A DNA stretch of 64,000 nt, taken from assembly GCA_934636865.1 (NCBI GenBank), contig CAKUBI010000002.1, positions 62,001-126,000 on the forward strand, written 5' to 3'. A program made the translations under genes and the position numbers. Each line of letters starts with the position of its first letter. The first letter of the stretch is position 1. The stretch is from an uncultured Oscillospiraceae bacterium. GTDB taxonomy: Bacteria > Bacillota > Clostridia > Oscillospirales > Oscillospiraceae. Below, in pieces: positions 49,989-58,829 of the stretch. The notes beneath the pieces were generated by a model that saw nothing but the letters and a program-made list of their open reading frames with translations, searched no databases and was not told the DNA's origin.

Positions 49989-50537
49989 GTGGATATTCAG
50001 CTCTATGCGCTCGAAATGGAGCGCCCGCTGGGCGCGGACGGGCGGGAGCGGCTGCGCGAAAAGCGCGAGCTTTCCCGCTGCGCCTATGCGGTGCTGCGCT
50101 ACGCCGTGAGGGAGCTTTTTTCGTGGGAGGATCTGCCGGAGACCGCGCGGGGCGAGCACGGAAAGCCGTACTTTCCCGCGCACCCCGAGGTGCACTTCAG
50201 CCTGAGCCATTCCGGCGGCGCGGTGCTCTTAGCCGTGCACAATGAACCCATCGGCGCGGATATCGAGCGCCTTCGACCGCTGCGCACGGCGCGCCTGAAA
50301 GCCGCGCTGGGGGCGGCAACGGAGGAGGACTTCTGGCGGCGCTGGACGGCATATGAAAGCCGCTGCAAGCGGCGCGGCGTCAGCGCGGCAGCGCAAAGAA
50401 ATCTTTGCCTTCCGGAGATAAACGGCGAGCGCGTTCTGCCGCTCCAGGTCTTGCCAGGCTATGCCGCCTGCGTCTGCACCGCTTCTGATTGCGGTGCTGT
50501 CAAGCTGAACAGCCTGACAGCTGACCTGATCAAATAA
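49989..50537 (+). CDS. 4'-phosphopantetheinyl transferase, Sfp-type
   Basis: A 182-aa protein from a GTG start behind GGAGGGAA. It has the family blocks HGKPYF near residue 56, HFSLSHSGG near 70 and IGADIERLRP near 88 (Mg-binding D-x-E). The third motif reads WTAYESRCKRRG instead of the usual W-x-x-K-E-A-x-x-K; the glutamate and last lysine are kept. It transfers phosphopantetheine from CoA to carrier proteins. No PKS/NRPS genes are near, so acyl carrier protein is the simplest target. Confidence 0.82.
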   Translation: MDIQLYALEMERPLGADGRERLREKRELSRCAYAVLRYAVRELFSWEDLPETARGEHGKPYFPAHPEVHFSLSHSGGAVLLAVHNEPIGADIERLRPLRTARLKAALGAATEEDFWRRWTAYESRCKRRGVSAAAQRNLCLPEINGERVLPLQVLPGYAACVCTASDCGAVKLNSLTADLIK

Positions 50538-50571
50538 AAAGGTTCCGAAGAGCGCTCTTCGGAACCTTTTT
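50536..50571. terminator. Bidirectional terminator, PPTase and proX
   Basis: Perfect 18-bp arms AAAAAGGTTCCGAAGAGC and complement. The convergent proX gene ends at 50588. Confidence 0.9.
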
Positions 50572-50587
50572 CTGCTTTTTGACGGCC

Positions 50588-51127
50588 CTACAGCTCGACG
50601 ATGACCGGCTCGTGGCGGACCTTCGGGAGAAGGACATTGCGCACATCCTCGGTCCTGAGCTTGAGCGTCGAGGTGCAGAGACACGGGTGGCAGGAGAAAT
50701 ACTCCGCCTCATACGTCTCGCGGTCGATGAGAAGCTGCACGCGGTTTTCCCCGTCGTTCATCAGCCCCAGGATCGTCGCCGAGCCCGGCGTGCAGTGCAG
50801 CAGCTCCCAGAGCTGTTCCTCCGGCGCGAACGATAAGCGCGCGGAATTGATCTGGTGGCTCAGATCCTTGGTATGAAACGCCTTGTGCGGCGGCATACAT
50901 AGAAGATAGAAGCTTGTTTTCTGGCGGTTGCAGAGGAACAGGTTCTTGCACACGTCCACGCCGAGCACGGCGGAGACGCTGTCGCACTTTTCCATCGTGT
51001 CCGCTTCCTCATGCGTTACGCGGTCATAGTCGATGCCGAGGGAATCGAGAAGGTCGAACGCGGCCGCTTCCTGCGGCGGCAGTTCGCCCTCGGGGCGGGA
51101 ATTGCGGCAAACAGGGGAGATGTCCAT
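50588..51127 (-). CDS. ProX-type prolyl-tRNA editing (YbaK-like) protein
   Basis: A 179-aa free-standing editing domain. It has ITYDRVTHEEADTMEK-like N-terminal strand (here LGIDYDRVTHEEADTME), CKNLFLCNRQKTSFYLLCMP near 60-79 and a C-terminal HPCLCTSTLKL. These match prolyl-tRNA deacylases that hydrolyse mischarged Ala- or Cys-tRNA(Pro). It starts 3 bp after murC and is probably co-transcribed with it. The precise misacylation target is not deducible. Confidence 0.87.
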   Translation of the reverse strand: MDISPVCRNSRPEGELPPQEAAAFDLLDSLGIDYDRVTHEEADTMEKCDSVSAVLGVDVCKNLFLCNRQKTSFYLLCMPPHKAFHTKDLSHQINSARLSFAPEEQLWELLHCTPGSATILGLMNDGENRVQLLIDRETYEAEYFSCHPCLCTSTLKLRTEDVRNVLLPKVRHEPVIVEL

Positions 51128-51130
51128 GGG

Positions 51131-52516
51131 TTATTTCTCTTCTTTCAGCAGTTTTTCGCCGGCTTTGAAAATGTCGCCCGCGCCGACGGTCAGGATAAGG
51201 TCGCCCGGACAGGCGATGCGCGCGAGCGCGGCGGTCACCTTGTCGAGCGTGGGGCAGTAGACGGAGCCGGGGATCTCGCGGCTCAGATCCATCGAGGAAA
51301 TGCCGATGTCGTTCTGCTCGCGCGCGGCGTAAATTTCCGCCAGCACGACAACATCGGGCACGCACAGCTCCTTGACAAAGTCGTTGAACAGCGCCTTGGT
51401 GCGCGTGTAGGTGTGCGGCTGGAAGGCGCAGATGATGCGCTTATAGGGCAGCGTTTTCGCCATTTCGAGCAGAGCGTGCAGCTCGCCGGGGTGGTGGGCG
51501 TAATCGTCGTATACGTCCGCGCCGTGATAGCTGCCCTTGTACTCAAAGCGGCGGCCCGCGCCCGTGAAGGTCGCAAGGCCGAGACCCACGGCCTCGCCGC
51601 TGATGCCGAGAAGGTAGGCGGCGCTCGCCGCGGCCAGCGCGTTCATCACGTTATGCTTTCCGCCCACGCGCAGGGAAACGTGCGCATAGTAGCTGCCGCG
51701 GATAAACACGTCGAAACTCGGCAGCCCGTCGGTCCAGACGACATTTTCCGCGCGGCACTGCGCGGCGGGATCGTCATAGCTGAACCAGAACACCGGCTGG
51801 GAGATGCCGACCAGCGAATCGCGCGCACCCGGATCGTCCATGTTGGCGACCACGTGCCCGCCGATGGGGACGAGCTCTGCAAAGCGGCGGAAGGAATGCT
51901 CAACATCACCTAAGTCCTTGAAAAAGTCGAGATGATCGGCCTCCACGTTCAAAATGACCGCGACGGTGGGGAAAAAACTTAAAAACGAGTTGCAGTATTC
52001 GCAGCTTTCGGCGATGATCGTATCGCCCTTGCCGACGCGGTAGCCCGAGTGCAGCAGCTGTAAGGTGCCGCCGATCATGACGGTCGGGTCCTTCTGCGCG
52101 GCCATGAAGATGTGCGTCGCCATGCTGGTCGTGGTGGTCTTGCCGTGCGTGCCGGAGATGCAGAGCGCGTTTTTATAGCCCTTCATGATCGCGCCCCAGG
52201 CCTGCGCGCGCTCAAAGACCGGGATGCCGCGCGTCACCGCGCCGGAGATCTCGGGGTTATCGTCGTGGATGGCGGCGGTGCGGATGACAAAGTCGCACTC
52301 GCCGAGGTTGTCCGCCGCGTGGCCGATGGATACGGGAATGCCCAGCGAGCGCAGATGTTCGACGGCGGGGCCGTCGTTCATGTCGCTGCCCTGGACCTTT
52401 AAGCCCATGCCGTGCAGCACCTCTGCAAGCGGGCTCATCGAAACGCCGCCGATGCCCGCCAAATGCGCGCACTTTCCGGGAACGAGATAGGAGAAAATGT
52501 CCTTCTGGTTGTTCAT
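51131..52516 (-). CDS. murC: UDP-N-acetylmuramate--L-alanine ligase
   Basis: A 461-aa Mur ligase. The N-terminal Rossmann part has AGIGGVSMSPLAE at residues 20-32. The ATP loop is SGTHGKTTTT at 121-130, with EADHLDFF near 195 and DDYAHHPGEL near 335. It adds the first amino acid of the peptidoglycan stem. The start was set at MNNQKD, with AAGGATT upstream. Divergent from cca. No ftsZ/ftsQ genes adjoin it. Confidence 0.95.
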   Translation of the reverse strand: MNNQKDIFSYLVPGKCAHLAGIGGVSMSPLAEVLHGMGLKVQGSDMNDGPAVEHLRSLGIPVSIGHAADNLGECDFVIRTAAIHDDNPEISGAVTRGIPVFERAQAWGAIMKGYKNALCISGTHGKTTTTSMATHIFMAAQKDPTVMIGGTLQLLHSGYRVGKGDTIIAESCEYCNSFLSFFPTVAVILNVEADHLDFFKDLGDVEHSFRRFAELVPIGGHVVANMDDPGARDSLVGISQPVFWFSYDDPAAQCRAENVVWTDGLPSFDVFIRGSYYAHVSLRVGGKHNVMNALAAASAAYLLGISGEAVGLGLATFTGAGRRFEYKGSYHGADVYDDYAHHPGELHALLEMAKTLPYKRIICAFQPHTYTRTKALFNDFVKELCVPDVVVLAEIYAAREQNDIGISSMDLSREIPGSVYCPTLDKVTAALARIACPGDLILTVGAGDIFKAGEKLLKEEK

Positions 52517-52633
52517 GATATCAAATCCTTTCCTTATGCGGTGCACAGGAGATTTACTTTTTATGGATTATCTATTATAATATACGATCATGCCGAGCGC
52601 AATCCTTAAAAAATGTTTTTTGCGGAGGAAGCA

Positions 52634-53986
52634 ATGCCTCATTTGCCGAACGAAGTCGATACCGTCATCGCCGCGCTGCGGGGCGAGGGCTATTCGCCCT
52701 ACCTTGTCGGCGGCTGCGTGCGCGAAATGCTGCGCGGCCGGGCGCCGAGCGACTACGACATGACCTCCGACGCGCCGCCGCAGGCGGTGCTGCGCATCTT
52801 CGGCGGGCGCGCGCACCCGACAGGGCTCCGGCACGGCACGGTGACGGTCGTGAGCGGCGGACTGCCCATCGAGATCACGACCATGCGCCGCGACGGGGCG
52901 TACAGGGATAACCGCCACCCCGATTCCGTCACCTTCGGCACGAGCATCGAAGAGGACCTTGCGCGCCGGGACTTTACGGTGAACGCCATCGCGCTCTCGC
53001 CTGACGGCGCGCTCGTCGATCCCTTCGGCGGGCAGGAGGATCTGAGATCGGGCGTGCTCCGCTGCGTCGGCGAGCCGAAGCGGCGCTTTGAAGAGGACGC
53101 GCTGCGCATTCTGCGGCTCGTGCGCTTCTGCTCGGTGCTCGGCTTTTCAGCGGAGGAGGAGACGGCGCGCGCCGCGCATGAAACGCGCGGCCTTCTCGCC
53201 CATGTCGCGCACGAGCGCGTGTATGCCGAGCTCAACAAGCTCCTTCTCGGGGAGAACGCGGCGGAGACGCTGCTCGCCTTCCCGGACATTTTAGGCGTGC
53301 CCATCCCGGAGATTCTGCCCTGCGTGGGCTTTGACCAGTGCAACCGCCACCACTGCTTTGACGTCTGGGGCCATACGGCGCGCGCGGTCGGAGCGGTGCC
53401 GCCAAGGCGGGCGCTTCGCTGGACGATGCTCTTCCACGACCTCGGAAAGCCCCTGTGCCGGACGTTCGACGAGCAGGGCGTGGGGCATTTTTACGGCCAC
53501 ACGGCCATCTCCGCGCGGATGGCGGAGGACATCATGGAGCGGCTGCACTTTGAAAGGGCGCTGCGCGAGCGCGTGCGCGCCCAGCTTACGTGCTTCGACG
53601 ATCTCTTCCTGCCCGAGCGCGCGGCCGTCCATAGGGAGATGGCGCTGCGCGGACGGGAGACGGTGGGGAACCTCCTTCTTACCAAGCAGGCGGACAATGC
53701 CGCCAAGGCCCCGGAGGGCTTTGAGCGCTCGCAGAGACCGTGGCGCGAGGCGCAGGCAATCTATGATGCGCTGTGCGCCGAGGGGGCGTGCTGCTCGGTG
53801 CGCGAGCTGCGCATCGGCGGGGAGGACCTTGCCGCGCTCGGCTATCGCGGGCGCGAGATCGGCGCGGTGCTCGCGCGGCTTTTGGATGAGACTGCGGCGG
53901 AAAAGCTCGAAAACACGCGCGAAGCGCTCACAAAACGCGCCCGGCGTCTGTGGCGCAGCGGTTTCGCGCGGCATACGATACCATAA
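52634..53986 (+). CDS. cca: CCA tRNA nucleotidyltransferase
   Basis: A 450-aa class II enzyme. The nucleotidyltransferase motif is LVGGCVREMLRGRAPSDYD (D40 and D42 as metal ligands). RRDFTVNAIAL follows near 118 and a central RNA-binding helix region, then an HD domain (MLFHDLGKPLC near 285, GHTAISARMAE). It adds or repairs the CCA end of tRNA. The HD part may give phosphatase activity. The start is the ATG after GGAGGAAGCA. 33 bp before the DUF2974 gene. Confidence 0.94.
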   Translation: MPHLPNEVDTVIAALRGEGYSPYLVGGCVREMLRGRAPSDYDMTSDAPPQAVLRIFGGRAHPTGLRHGTVTVVSGGLPIEITTMRRDGAYRDNRHPDSVTFGTSIEEDLARRDFTVNAIALSPDGALVDPFGGQEDLRSGVLRCVGEPKRRFEEDALRILRLVRFCSVLGFSAEEETARAAHETRGLLAHVAHERVYAELNKLLLGENAAETLLAFPDILGVPIPEILPCVGFDQCNRHHCFDVWGHTARAVGAVPPRRALRWTMLFHDLGKPLCRTFDEQGVGHFYGHTAISARMAEDIMERLHFERALRERVRAQLTCFDDLFLPERAAVHREMALRGRETVGNLLLTKQADNAAKAPEGFERSQRPWREAQAIYDALCAEGACCSVRELRIGGEDLAALGYRGREIGAVLARLLDETAAEKLENTREALTKRARRLWRSGFARHTIP

Positions 53987-54019
53987 TAAAAATACAACAA
54001 GTTGACCCGGAGGGAACAA

Positions 54020-55204
54020 ATGGCAAATCTGATGGATTATCTTGACTGGCGCGGCGACCTGACGCTTGAAATTTCACCGTTCAACGAGGTGGACGCGCTC
54101 ATTCTGGCGGAGCTGAGCTTCGTCGATTTTGAAGGCATCGTGCCGCCGCCGGAGATCGGCCGGGGGCTGCCGCTGTGCGAAGCGGCGGAGACGTTTTTCG
54201 CCCGCCACGGCGGGAAGGACGTCGCCATGGGCGTGCTCGTGCCGGATACGATCTCCAAAATGCTGCGAAAGCTGATGGTGAGCCCGCGCTTTCGCAATAT
54301 GACGCTCAACGGCTATACGGCGCTGCTCGACGACGCAATCGAGCAGCAGTTCGCCGCGCTCACGATCGACCTCGGCAACGGCAGCATCTATATCTCCTTC
54401 CGCGGGACCGACGATACGATCGTCGGGTGGAAGGAGGACCTCAACATGGGCTTTCTGGAGGAGATCCCCTCCCAGCGGCAGGCGGTCAATTATGTCGCGC
54501 GTATCGCGCGCCAGTACGCGGATAGGACCATCCGCATCGGCGGGCATTCCAAAGGCGGCAACCTTGCCGTCTACAGCGCGGCCAAGAGCGCGGGCGAGAT
54601 TCAGGAGCGCATCGTCGCCATCCACAATAACGACGGTCCGGGCTTTGCCTGGGATATCAGCGAGACGCCGGGCCACAAGCGCATCGCGGGCCGCATCCGC
54701 ACCGTCCTGCCGCAGACGTCGGTCGTGGGGATGCTGATGGAGCACGAGAAGCGCTATCAGGTCGTCTACTCGACCTACGACGGGCTCTATCAGCACGACG
54801 GCTTTTCCTGGGAGGTCAAGGGCACGCAGTTCGTGCATCTCGACGATTTCTCCCGCGAGGGAAAGCTCGTGGACGAGACGATCTCGACCTGGGCGGACTC
54901 GCTCAACACCCAGCAGCGCGAGGCGCTGGCCGACGCGCTCTACAGTGTTTTTACCGCCACGGGGGCAAAGACGCTCAGCGAGCTGACGGAGGAAAAGCTC
55001 AAAAGCGCGTCCGCCATGCTTAAGACCTATAAGAACCTCGACCGCGAGACGCGGAGTATGGTGAGCGAGGCGTTCAAGCTCTTTTTCCGCCTCGGCACAA
55101 AGAACCTCGTGCTCGACACGCAGGAGGAGGGCAGCCGCGAGCTTGAAAACCTCCGCCGCAAAATTTCCGAGCAGTATCAGAGGCTGGTCGAGCGCAAAAA
55201 GTAA
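54020..55204 (+). CDS. DUF2974 (Mbeg1-like) lipase-fold protein
   Basis: A 394-aa cytosolic protein opening with MANLMDYLDWRGDLTLEISP, the DUF2974 signature. An alpha/beta-hydrolase-type nucleophile elbow GGHSKGGNLAVYSA lies near residues 180-193, and YISFRGTDDTIVGWKED near 130 resembles the oxyanion region of lipases. The C-terminal 100 residues are helical. A serine hydrolase is likely but its substrate is unknown. GGAGGGAACAA precedes the ATG. Follows cca, ends at a strong terminator. Confidence 0.85.
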   Translation: MANLMDYLDWRGDLTLEISPFNEVDALILAELSFVDFEGIVPPPEIGRGLPLCEAAETFFARHGGKDVAMGVLVPDTISKMLRKLMVSPRFRNMTLNGYTALLDDAIEQQFAALTIDLGNGSIYISFRGTDDTIVGWKEDLNMGFLEEIPSQRQAVNYVARIARQYADRTIRIGGHSKGGNLAVYSAAKSAGEIQERIVAIHNNDGPGFAWDISETPGHKRIAGRIRTVLPQTSVVGMLMEHEKRYQVVYSTYDGLYQHDGFSWEVKGTQFVHLDDFSREGKLVDETISTWADSLNTQQREALADALYSVFTATGAKTLSELTEEKLKSASAMLKTYKNLDRETRSMVSEAFKLFFRLGTKNLVLDTQEEGSRELENLRRKISEQYQRLVERKK

Positions 55205-55212
55205 GAAAGATA

Positions 55213-55256
55213 CGAAAAAGGCGAAGCACCCGGAACGGGATGCTTCGCCTTTTTCG
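55213..55256. terminator. Bidirectional terminator, DUF2974 gene and thiT
   Basis: Arms CGAAAAAGGCGAAGCA and complement around a 12-nt loop. thiT on the other strand stops at 55280. Confidence 0.87.
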
Positions 55257-55279
55257 TGATGAGGAGAGGGAAATCTGAA

Positions 55280-55855
55280 TTATTCCGCCTGCGGGAGCTT
55301 TGCGGCGGGCTTGATGAGCAGCGCGCAGATGATGACGGCGATGATGGTGTTGGGCAGCATGTAGGTGCCGTTATAGAGCACGGAATAGAACACGGGAGAG
55401 GTCATGGTCATGCCGAGAAATTCCTCGGGCATGTACTGCGCGTAGACCGTCACGCCGGAGATGAAGTGGATGACGAAGCGGCCGACGCAGCCGATGAGCG
55501 CGGCGAGGGGAAGCTTGGAATAGTTGCCGCCTCTGGCGCGCAGAAGGCCCGCAAGGCCGACGGCGGCATAGGCGATGGAGTAGTCGAAGATGATGGACGC
55601 CCAGCTCACGGCAAAGCCCTCGGCAAAGAAATACTTGAGCGTGCCGAACGCGAGACCGGCGAGCAGGCCCCAGGGCGCGCCCCAGCGCACGGCGAAGAGA
55701 ATGAGCGGGATCATCACAAGGTTGATCGAGCCGCCGAAGCCGCCGAACGACAGTCCGATGGGGATCTTGATGTAGCTCAGCACCAGCGCGAGCGCGATGC
55801 AGATGCCGCCCTCGGTCAGGCGGCGGGTGGTGGAACGGGTGGATTGGTTGCTCAT
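55280..55855 (-). CDS. thiT: Thiamine ECF transporter S component ThiT
   Basis: A 191-aa protein with about six membrane spans. LTEGGICIALALVLSYIKIP near residues 14-33, SWASIIFDYSIAYAAVG near 84 and GRFVIHFISGVTVYA near 126 fit the ThiT thiamine pocket. It uses the general ECF module encoded at 25920-28430. It is controlled by a TPP riboswitch immediately upstream, which confirms the thiamine link. Confidence 0.94.
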   Translation of the reverse strand: MSNQSTRSTTRRLTEGGICIALALVLSYIKIPIGLSFGGFGGSINLVMIPLILFAVRWGAPWGLLAGLAFGTLKYFFAEGFAVSWASIIFDYSIAYAAVGLAGLLRARGGNYSKLPLAALIGCVGRFVIHFISGVTVYAQYMPEEFLGMTMTSPVFYSVLYNGTYMLPNTIIAVIICALLIKPAAKLPQAE

Positions 55856-55901
55856 GGGATATTCCTCCTAAAAATATAATCCCTGTCCGCGCCGCGGTAC
55901 G

Positions 55902-55933
55902 AAAAAAGCACCGCGGCGTCGACGTCGCGGTGC
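55902..55933 (-). terminator. Riboswitch-controlled terminator
   Basis: GCACCGCG/CGCGGTGC stem with a 10-nt loop followed by six Ts on the minus strand, between the TPP aptamer and thiT. It allows transcription control. Confidence 0.85.
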
Positions 55934-55956
55934 AAAGTTCAGGCAAGATACACTTC

Positions 55957-56049
55957 GCATTCCTACGCCGGCATTACCCGGATCAGGTCTGAGGGACAGC
56001 GACGGCCCTACGCCGCATCACAGCCGGCTTGCGCCAGCGCCCCTTGCAG
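55957..56049 (-). promoter_or_regulatory. TPP (thi-box) riboswitch
   Basis: The minus strand shows the conserved aptamer blocks GGGGCGC...GCCGGCTGTGAT, the pyrophosphate-side CCTGATCCGGGTAATGCC, and GGCGTAGGAA closing the fold, in the expected order over about 90 nt. P3 is of medium length (GCGGCGTAGGGCCGTCGC). Upstream of thiT, it should terminate transcription when TPP is bound. One base of the usual CUGAGA box reads CUGUGA here. Confidence 0.93.
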
Positions 56050-56145
56050 GTACGGCGACATCTTAGCGCGAACGACAAAATTTGTCAAGTACCAATGGGG
56101 AAAAGCGTGATTTTTCAAATAGTATATCGAAATTCGGAATTTGTG

Positions 56146-56174
56146 TTGCATCTTTCTTGTACCTGTAGTACAAT
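56146..56174 (+). promoter_or_regulatory. Promoter of the selenium-dependent xanthine dehydrogenase gene
   Basis: TTGCAT (56146-56151), 17 bp, TACAAT (56169-56174). A short dyad ATTAGG-AGA-CCTAAAT (56182-56197) just downstream of the start point could be an operator. Confidence 0.65.
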
Positions 56175-56237
56175 AAAAATAATTAGGAGACCTAAATAAT
56201 TGTTATAATTGCGACTACGATCGACAGAGGTGCGGAG

Positions 56238-58814
56238 ATGGCAGGATTTGTTGTCAACGGAAAGCCGGTCACGGCGGAAAAAAATCAGAAGCTCATTCGT
56301 TTTTTGCGCGATGAGCTGCATTTGACGAGCGTGAAGGACGGCTGCAGCGAGGGCGCGTGCGGTACCTGCCACGTCCTCATTGACGGCAAGCCCACCAAGG
56401 CCTGCGTTCCGCAGACAGACAAGCTCGAGGGCAAGACCATTATCACCGTCGAGGGCCTTTCCGACTTTGAAAAGGCCGTCTACACCTACGCCTTCGGCGA
56501 GGCGGGGGCGGTCCAGTGCGGCTTCTGCATCCCCGGCATGGTCATCTCGGCCAAGGCGCTTCTTGACCAGAATCCCGATCCCACGCGCGAGGAGGCGGCC
56601 TTCGCCATCCGCAACAACATCTGCCGCTGCACGGGCTATGTCAAGATCATCGACGGCATCCTGCTTGCGGCGAAGATCTTCCGCGAGGGGAAGATCCCCG
56701 CGCCGAGCGAGGACGACTTCAAGATCGGCTCGCGCGTCCACCGCATCGACGTTGCCGAAAAGGTGCAGGGCTACGGAAAATACCCCGACGACGTGTACGT
56801 GGACGGCATGTGCTGCGGCGGCGCGGTGCGCAGCCAGTATCCGCGCGCCCGCGTGCTCTATATCCGCACGAAGGAGGCCGAGGAGCTGCCCGGCGTTGTC
56901 TGCGTGCTGACGGCAAAGGACATCCCCGGCCAGCAGAACGTCGGCCACATTCAGAAGGACCAGCCCACGCTTGTCGGCGAGGGGGAGATCACGCAGTACC
57001 TCGGCGACGCGGTGGCGCTCGTCTGCGCGCGCGACCTTGAAACGCTTGAAAAGGCCAAAAAGCTTGTGCGCGTGGTGTATGAGGAGCTTCCGGCGGTCTT
57101 TGGTCCCGAGGAAGCGGCGGCTGAGGGCGCGCCGGAGGTCATCATGGGCAATCGCGGCAATCTGCAGGCGCACCGCCATGTTTCCCGCGGCAACGCGGAG
57201 GAGGCCATCAAACATTCCAAATACGTCTTACACGAAAAGTTCCAGACCCCGTGGACCGAGCACGCCTTTTTGGAGCCCGAGTGCTGTGTGGCGATCCCGC
57301 TTGAAAACGGGGGTGTCAAGCTCCTCACGACCGACCAGAGCGCGCACACCACGCAGCATGAGTGCGCGGCGATGCTCGGCGTCGATTTTGCCCACTGCCA
57401 GGTCGAGAACATGCTCGTCGGCGGGGGCTTCGGCGGGAAAGAGGACATGTCCGTGCAGCATCACGCGGCGCTCATCGCGTACATCGCGCGCGTGCCGGTC
57501 AAGGTGAAGCTCTCGCGGCAGGAATCCATTCTCGTCCACCCCAAACGCCACCCGATGTGGATGGACTTCACGATGGGCTGCGACGAAAACGGCATCATTC
57601 AGGGCGTGAAGGCGAGCGTCGTGTCCGACACGGGCGGCTTTGCCTCCCTCGGCGGCCCGGTGCTCGAGCGTGCGTGCACGCACGCGGCGGGCCCTTACCA
57701 CTATGAAAATTTTGAGATCGAGGGCCACGCCTACTATACCAACAATCCGCCCGCGGGCGCGTTCCGCGGCTTCGGTGTGACGCAGACCTGCTTCGCGACC
57801 GAAACGCTTTTGAACGAGATGGCCGACCTTGTCGGTATCTCCCCGTGGGAGATCCGCTACCGCAACGCCATCCGCCCCGGCGAGGTGCTGCCGAACGGGC
57901 AGATCGTCGGACCTGAAACGGGCCTTGTCGAAACGCTCGAGGCCATCAAGCCCTACTACGACGAGGCCGTGAAAAACGGCGAGCCGGTCGGCCTTGCCTG
58001 CGCGATGAAAAACGCGGGCGTCGGCGTGGGCCTGCCTGACTACGGGCGCTGCAAGCTCGTCATCGGCGAGGACGGCAAGGTCCATATCCGCGCGGGCGCG
58101 TCGTGCATCGGGCAGGGGCTCGGCACGGTGCTGGTGCAGATCGTTGTGACGAACGCGAAGCTCAAGCGCTCCGACGTGGTCTACGACGGCAACAGCACGC
58201 TCACAACGCCCGACAGCGGCGATACCTCCGGCTCGCGCCAGACGCTCGTCACGGGCGAGGCCTGCCGCCGCGCGTGCCTGCTGCTGCGCGACGCGATGGA
58301 ATACCGCACCCTTCCCCAGCTCGTCGGGCAGGAGTTTTACGGCGAGTACTACGCCAAGACCAACCCGCTCGGCTCGAGCGTTCCCAACCCTGTGAGCCAC
58401 GTGGCCTACGGCTACGCCACGCAGATGTGCATCGTGGACAAGGAGACGGGGCTTGTGAAAAAGATGGTCGCCGCGCACGACGTCGGCAAGGCCATCAACC
58501 CGCTCTCCTGCGAGGGGCAGATCGAGGGCGGCGTTGTGATGAGCATGGGCTACGCGCTGACGGAGAAATATCCGCTTGATCACGGCAAACCCACGGCAAA
58601 GTACGGCATGCTGGGCCTCTTCCGCGCGCACCAGATCCCCGAGATCAAGGCCATCGTCATCGACAAGCCGGGGCTGAACCTCGCCAACGGCGCGATCGGC
58701 ATCGGCGAGATCACGTCTATCCCCACGGCCCCGGCGATCGCGGACGCCTACTTCCGCTATGACGGCGAGCGCCGGCGCAGCCTGCCGCTCGACCATACGC
58801 CCTATAAAAAATAA
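56238..58814 (+). CDS. xdh: Selenium-dependent xanthine dehydrogenase, fused FeS-molybdenum protein
   Basis: An 858-aa protein lacking a FAD domain. The N-terminal 160 residues are the 2Fe-2S module (C36, C41, C44, C56 in DGCSEGACGTCHV; second cluster QCGFCIPGM and CRCTGY). The molybdopterin part follows: GGGFGGKEDMSVQ near 400, GAFRGFGVTQ near 510, GQGLGTVLVQI near 628, and a C-terminal GIGEITSIPTAPAIADA. This organisation is that of the Se-dependent XDH family, whose selenium is a labile ligand, not selenocysteine; indeed no in-frame UGA is present. It hydroxylates hypoxanthine, xanthine or possibly urate-type substrates. RBS GAGGTGCGGAG. asparaginase follows after 15 bp. Confidence 0.93.
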   Translation: MAGFVVNGKPVTAEKNQKLIRFLRDELHLTSVKDGCSEGACGTCHVLIDGKPTKACVPQTDKLEGKTIITVEGLSDFEKAVYTYAFGEAGAVQCGFCIPGMVISAKALLDQNPDPTREEAAFAIRNNICRCTGYVKIIDGILLAAKIFREGKIPAPSEDDFKIGSRVHRIDVAEKVQGYGKYPDDVYVDGMCCGGAVRSQYPRARVLYIRTKEAEELPGVVCVLTAKDIPGQQNVGHIQKDQPTLVGEGEITQYLGDAVALVCARDLETLEKAKKLVRVVYEELPAVFGPEEAAAEGAPEVIMGNRGNLQAHRHVSRGNAEEAIKHSKYVLHEKFQTPWTEHAFLEPECCVAIPLENGGVKLLTTDQSAHTTQHECAAMLGVDFAHCQVENMLVGGGFGGKEDMSVQHHAALIAYIARVPVKVKLSRQESILVHPKRHPMWMDFTMGCDENGIIQGVKASVVSDTGGFASLGGPVLERACTHAAGPYHYENFEIEGHAYYTNNPPAGAFRGFGVTQTCFATETLLNEMADLVGISPWEIRYRNAIRPGEVLPNGQIVGPETGLVETLEAIKPYYDEAVKNGEPVGLACAMKNAGVGVGLPDYGRCKLVIGEDGKVHIRAGASCIGQGLGTVLVQIVVTNAKLKRSDVVYDGNSTLTTPDSGDTSGSRQTLVTGEACRRACLLLRDAMEYRTLPQLVGQEFYGEYYAKTNPLGSSVPNPVSHVAYGYATQMCIVDKETGLVKKMVAAHDVGKAINPLSCEGQIEGGVVMSMGYALTEKYPLDHGKPTAKYGMLGLFRAHQIPEIKAIVIDKPGLNLANGAIGIGEITSIPTAPAIADAYFRYDGERRRSLPLDHTPYKK

Positions 58815-58829
58815 CAACAGGAGAGGACC

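Noticed and set aside
56238..58814. Selenocysteine (in-frame UGA) in the selenium-dependent XDH
   Set aside because: The frame is open without UGA. The family is known for a labile selenium cofactor, not selenocysteine, so no SECIS was sought.
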